A stretch of DNA of 64,000 nt from Candidatus Cottocaccamicrobium excrementipullorum. Its GTDB lineage: Bacteria > Bacillota > Clostridia > Lachnospirales > Lachnospiraceae. The notes below the pieces were generated by a model. The model was not told the origin of the DNA. It was given only the letters and a program-made list of their open reading frames with translations, and searched no databases. Location of the stretch: NCBI GenBank assembly GCA_018713255.1, contig DVFL01000017.1, positions 1-64,000 on the forward strand, given 5' to 3'. The translations under genes and the position numbers were made by a program. The number at the start of each line of letters is the position of its first letter. The first letter of the stretch is position 1. This document shows, piece after piece, positions 63,183-64,000 of this stretch.

Positions 63183-64000
63183 GACGATGTCTGCAGTGCA
63201 TGAATGAATACCCTGAGGAGTACGCGGATGTGTGCCCCCACTGCGGCTATGTCCATGGGGCCACAGAAAGCGGAGACGGCCTGCTTCGGCCGGGGACCAT
63301 TCTTCAGGGGCGATATATTGCGGGAACGGTGATAAAAAACCGGGACACCGATGTGTGCTATATTGGCTGGGACGCTTTGTTTGACCGGAAGGTGATGATT
63401 CAGGAATATTTTCCAAGGTATTGCGCTTCTCGGTCAGGAAAAGAAGAGCTGACGATCTATGCTTCTAAAGAAGAAGCGTTTAAAAGAGGGCTGGAGCTGT
63501 TTATCTGGCAGAGCCGTCAGCTAATCCGGCTGTACCGGGAAGAGGATGTGATCACTTATCACGCCTGTTTTGAGGAAAATAAAACGGCGTATGCTGTGAT
63601 GGAATACCGGGAGTACAGAACCCTGGAGGATTACGTAAAACGAAAGGGCCAGGCTTTAGGAAGCCGGGAGGCGTATGAGTGGCTTAGAAAGGCTGTCCAA
63701 AGTGTGGAGAAGGCGGCGGAAATCGGCGTATATCACGGCCAGATCGGGCCGGATACCTTCTGGGTGAAGGAAAACGGAGATCTGGTGCTGAAGGATTTTG
63801 GCCCCTGGCGTTATGTAAGCGGAGAGCCGGGAATCGTAGATTACGGAAAAGCAGGAGAACGCACCGATGTGTACGGCCTGTCTAGGCTTTTTGTCTGGAT
63901 GATCACCGGAAAAGATCTGCCTCAGGAGGATAATCCGGGGGATATGCTGCTTAACCAGTTCCGCCTTACTGGCCGCAGCGCCTCGGCTGTCCGACGGGGC
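63179..64000 (+). CDS. Pseudokinase with zinc ribbon (3' end beyond window)
   Basis: The first 274 codons encode CLQCMNEYPEEYADVCPHCGY, the same zinc ribbon as the preceding kinase, and then a kinase-like domain whose key residues are changed. The glycine loop reads TVIKNRDTDVCYIG, the VAIK lysine is glutamine (VMIQEYFP), and the HRD...N loop is YHGQIGPDTFWV, losing the catalytic Asp and the Asn. DFG is kept (LKDFGPW). ENKTAYAVMEY aligns with NNTAYIAMEF of its neighbours. It should not transfer phosphate and is likely a scaffold or allosteric partner of the kinase at 61029, with which it overlaps (ATGA). The frame is open at the window end. Confidence 0.85.
   Translation, partial: MRRCLQCMNEYPEEYADVCPHCGYVHGATESGDGLLRPGTILQGRYIAGTVIKNRDTDVCYIGWDALFDRKVMIQEYFPRYCASRSGKEELTIYASKEEAFKRGLELFIWQSRQLIRLYREEDVITYHACFEENKTAYAVMEYREYRTLEDYVKRKGQALGSREAYEWLRKAVQSVEKAAEIGVYHGQIGPDTFWVKENGDLVLKDFGPWRYVSGEPGIVDYGKAGERTDVYGLSRLFVWMITGKDLPQEDNPGDMLLNQFRLTGRSASAVRRG

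Noticed and set aside
54003-64000. Type VI or type VII secretion cluster
   Set aside because: The regulatory proteins resemble those attached to such systems, but no Tss, EssC, YukD or WXG100-like gene is visible in the window.

Overview
The window reads as chromosomal DNA of a Gram-positive, anaerobic, spore-forming member of the Clostridia, most likely Lachnospiraceae. Supporting signs are a paired glgC-glgD, spoVG, a CwlD-like amidase, adhE, a 2[4Fe-4S] ferredoxin, a DUF1858 protein, MecA, strong AGGAGG ribosome binding sites and canonical TTGACA-17-TATAAT promoters. I cannot name the genus. No tRNA or rRNA gene and no CRISPR array is visible.

Layout. (1) 1-4095 is the AT-rich end of a conjugative element: a VirD4/TraG-type coupling ATPase, a membrane protein, a small protein, a strong hairpin, and paired heptamer repeats at the terminus. 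It ends inside a type IVb (Flp1-like) pilin gene, of which only the last ~34 codons survive (4096-4200). (2) 4223-9552 is the downstream half of a Tad/Flp pilus locus: a DUF5702 protein, a TadE-like protein with a zinc-binding-type tail, a prepilin peptidase, a second TadE/F-like pseudopilin and a DUF6382-FHA protein. (3) 9679-18404 is mixed housekeeping: rhomboid, HIT, an ECF-like sigma factor, murG, a MITE-like palindromic repeat, a membrane protein whose 3' half is strikingly AT-rich, a secreted protein, a MerR/RacA-like regulator, a class I glutamine amidotransferase-like hydrolase, ferredoxin, DUF1858 and mecA. (4) 18631-25723 holds a Ser/Thr kinase fused to a degenerate P-loop domain, a companion P-loop protein, and cell-wall/secreted enzymes (GH18, a phosphoesterase lipoprotein, a CwlD-type amidase). 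(5) 26024-49091 is mostly core metabolism and genome maintenance: mtnN, pgi, a YhaO/YhaN-like pair, asnS, glgC-glgD, spoVG, pth-mfd, and adhE with an APH-fold kinase. (6) 49334-53793 has a C69 dipeptidase and a LytTR response regulator followed by what looks like a histidine kinase divided into two membrane proteins. (7) 54003-64000 (continuing past the window) is a tightly packed phospho-signalling operon. It has two cytoplasmic zinc-ribbon/FHA proteins, a membrane FHA protein, two PP2C phosphatases, a signal-peptide/vWA/TM/FHA protein, a kinase-FHA protein, a transmembrane kinase with a large outside domain, and a final kinase-like protein that has lost its catalytic residues.

The most interesting system is region 7. 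Writers (kinases), erasers (PP2C), readers (FHA), an outward-facing vWA sensor/adhesin and a pseudokinase are encoded together with overlapping stops and starts. FHA and kinase modules also occur in the Tad locus (8209-9552) and at 18631-20695, so envelope or pilus control by Ser/Thr phosphorylation is a reasonable but unproven theme. Other points worth checking are the pilin gene cut by a conjugative element, the split histidine kinase, a LytTR regulator lacking its phospho-acceptor aspartate (38778-39542), and the composition break inside the gene at 12750.
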